From positions 1 through 24,788 of the forward strand of contig CBDUUV010000029.1 in the NCBI GenBank assembly GCA_965370495.1: DNA of 24,788 nucleotides, written 5' to 3'. Below, piece by piece: positions 23,471 to 24,788 of this stretch; the stretch's first letter is position 1, and the number at the start of each line of letters is the position of its first letter. Under the pieces are notes generated by a model. The model did no database searches. It was given only the letters and a program-made list of their open reading frames with translations, and was not told the DNA's origin. The translations under genes were made by a program, and so were the position numbers. This DNA is from Krumholzibacterium sp965370495 (GTDB lineage Bacteria; Krumholzibacteriota; Krumholzibacteriia; Krumholzibacteriales; Krumholzibacteriaceae).

Positions 23471-24548
23471 ATGATGCAGAACATAAAAAACTTCCTGGTC
23501 ATTACCGTTCCAACGATGCTGGTGCTCATCTTCTTGTTGGAGCTCTTCTTCAGGTTCGTCATTCCCGCATGCACTCCGCCCCAGAATTTTTTCGGCGAAA
23601 ACGATCTGATATTCAAATTCGCTCCGAATCAGACTGGTGGTATCTATTCGGTTGGCTGGGCGGCCCGCCACAGGGCCCAATGGCGGATCAACAACCAGCC
23701 CCATCGATTACGACACCACGAAAACACGCCCGAGGATTGCAGTCATAGGTGATTCGTATGTCGAAGCGATGCAGGTCGATTTCAATAAAAACTACCCCGC
23801 CCTCCTGGGCAGGGACCTCTTTGGAAGTCACGACGTCTACGCCTTTGGTATATCGGGCGCTCCTCTTTCCCAGTACCTGCATATCAGCAGGTATGTCACA
23901 AAATTCTTTAACCCTGACATATTGATATTCAACATTGTAATGAACGACTTCGATGAGAGTATCTATCGAATCAGTCCTGTTGATTACTGGCTTACGCTCG
24001 AGATTACGGATGAGCGTGTCAGGGAGAGGCAACCCATTGCTGACCCCGGGCAGTCACAGTTCAACGCCCGCAAAAGATTTCTCAAGAAGAGCGCGATCTT
24101 CCGATACTTCTTCTTCAATCTGAAATTCAAACAAACTCTTTTGAAGCTGCGCAGGAGCAGAAAAGAAAATAAGAATGATGTTTTCGTCGATAATACAAAA
24201 CTGGGCAGAATCGAGAGAAACATTGAAGATATATACGTTGCTGTCGATTACACCATTGGCCACATTGCTCATGAGAATCCAGGAAGAAGGATCATTTTTG
24301 TGCTCGACGCGCCTCGCCAGAAGATCTACTCGGGTGATACTGCCGAATATGCTCTCGAACCACTCCGGAAGATGACGTACGACACCTGTCTCCGTCACGG
24401 GATCGATTTGATCGACCTCAAAGATCCGATGACCGAAGATTTCAAGCTGCACAAGATAAGGTTCAGCTCCCGGCATGACAACCACTGGAACGAATACGGA
24501 CACAGGATAGTAGCTCGCGAAATCCTTGACCGGATACTAAACCATTAA
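23471..24548 (+). pseudogene. Membrane-anchored SGNH hydrolase (SxtL-like), frameshifted
   Basis: Reads as one protein split over two frames. The first frame starts at ATG 23471 and gives an N-terminal membrane anchor (VITVPTMLVLIFLLELFFRF), then DLIFKFAPNQTGGIYSVG and QWRINNQ. From about 23697 the protein continues in the +1 frame with SPIDYDTTKTRPRIAVIGDS. That second part has the SGNH motifs: block I GDSYVEA with the catalytic Ser, the FGISGAPLSQYL segment, NIVMNDFDES (block III Asn), and the final catalytic pair in DNHWNEYGHRIVA. The break lies at a CCCC run (23699-23702): removing one C restores one frame. It may therefore be a true mutation, a sequencing error, or +1 slippage at CCC-C. 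Expected role: esterase/acetyltransferase-type editing of the carbamoylated product, as the GDSL enzyme SxtL accompanies SxtI. No clear ribosome site. Confidence 0.75.
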
Positions 24549-24613
24549 ACCGGTTCCTGACACGAAAACACATACATTTGCCCGAGACCGATTGCTCAGC
24601 CGGCCATGAAAAC

Positions 24614-24685
24614 GAGTGGAACAAGTTCCGGCGTATCCGCTGGGCAAGACTGATCATGAAGGCCTGGAAAGAGAACCCGCTGTAA
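24614..24685 (+). pseudogene. Possible remnant of an IS91-like transposase C-terminal region
   Basis: A 23-codon stretch ending in TAA encodes KFRRIRWARLIMKAWKENPL, similar in my memory to the WARLIxxVYEVDPL segment just ahead of the zinc-ribbon (CPxCG) in IS91-type transposases. The zinc-ribbon is missing because a stop follows directly. There is no start codon or ribosome site. The similarity is short and remembered, so confidence is low. Confidence 0.25.
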
Positions 24686-24711
24686 ATCGTGCCATTTCCT
24701 GCCGGTACCTG

Positions 24712-24788
24712 GAGAGGTATGTTCAGATTGGTTAGAGCACCTGTTTTACACGCAGGGGGTCACTGGTTCGAGTCCAGTATTGCCCACC
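24712..24788 (+). tRNA. tRNA-Val (anticodon TAC), acceptor stem imperfect, possibly a tRNA remnant or att-type fragment
   Basis: The anticodon arm CCTGT-TTTACAC-GCAGG puts TAC at 24747-24749. The T-arm ACTGG-TTCGAGT-CCAGT is perfect, and ATTGCCC-A-CC closes the 3' end at the window edge. The D-arm GTTC / GAGC holds with one wobble. The 5' acceptor strand should read GGGCAAT but the bases present are GAGAGGT, giving two mismatches and two wobbles; the preceding T8-A9 is also reversed (AT). The 3' two thirds thus look like a normal tRNA-Val and the first dozen bases do not. It may be a pseudo-tRNA, an integration-site copy, or an assembly join at a repeat. Confidence 0.6.

Noticed and set aside
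20940..24548. A saxitoxin biosynthesis cluster
   Set aside because: Only the I/J/K/L-type families are present; no sxtA polyketide synthase, amidinotransferase or other tailoring genes, and these four families are known outside cyanobacterial toxin clusters.

Overview
The window is gene-dense bacterial DNA with strong Shine-Dalgarno sites and unusually frequent TTG/GTG starts. It probably belongs to an uncultured Gram-negative lineage of the FCB type (Krumholzibacteriota, Latescibacterota and similar). The pointers are a secreted protein ending in a FlgD-Ig/type-A-like C-terminal domain, a predicted outer-membrane barrel, lipoprotein and M16/M23 envelope peptidases, and AGG/AGA-rich arginine usage. 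The phylum is inference only. No phage genes, CRISPR array or intact insertion sequence were seen.

Left part (1-6222): the C-terminal part of a large secreted protein; a 330-base gap; three co-directional small genes (CxxC mini-protein, zinc-ribbon plus UvrD-type tudor-like protein, outer-membrane barrel); a 607-residue sensor-like protein in which every recognisable signalling domain looks degenerate; then, convergently, a periplasmic TPR / membrane / cytoplasmic DUF4388 protein.

Centre (6403-14712): a tight four-gene run of acyl-CoA dehydrogenase, a thioredoxin-fold lipoprotein without its CxxC cysteines, a LytS-type sensor kinase and a LytTR response regulator; then dihydrolipoamide dehydrogenase, a secreted two-domain M16 peptidase, and a 2[4Fe-4S] ferredoxin with its own good promoter.

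Right part (14822-24788): on the minus strand an M23 peptidase followed by queH (queuosine synthesis). Divergent from these is a mrfB-mrfA pair (YprB exonuclease and YprA helicase), the DNA-repair couple known from Bacillus subtilis. Next comes a four-gene cassette: SxtJ-like membrane protein, a 49-residue DUF5989 membrane peptide, a NodU/CmcH/SxtI-type O-carbamoyltransferase, and a membrane-anchored SGNH hydrolase. These are the same gene families as sxtI-J-K-L of the saxitoxin cluster, but no other toxin gene is present, so the cassette more likely carbamoylates a glycan or lipid. It is preceded by a promoter overlapped by nested palindromes. The SGNH gene carries a frameshift at a CCCC run. 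The window ends in a tRNA-Val(TAC) sequence whose 5' acceptor strand does not pair, beside a possible short transposase remnant.

The most rewarding items are the carbamoyltransferase cassette with its operator-like promoter and frameshift, the multi-degenerate sensor protein, the CxxC-less TlpA-like lipoprotein in a LytSR operon, and the MrfAB pair with an unusual MrfB N-terminus.
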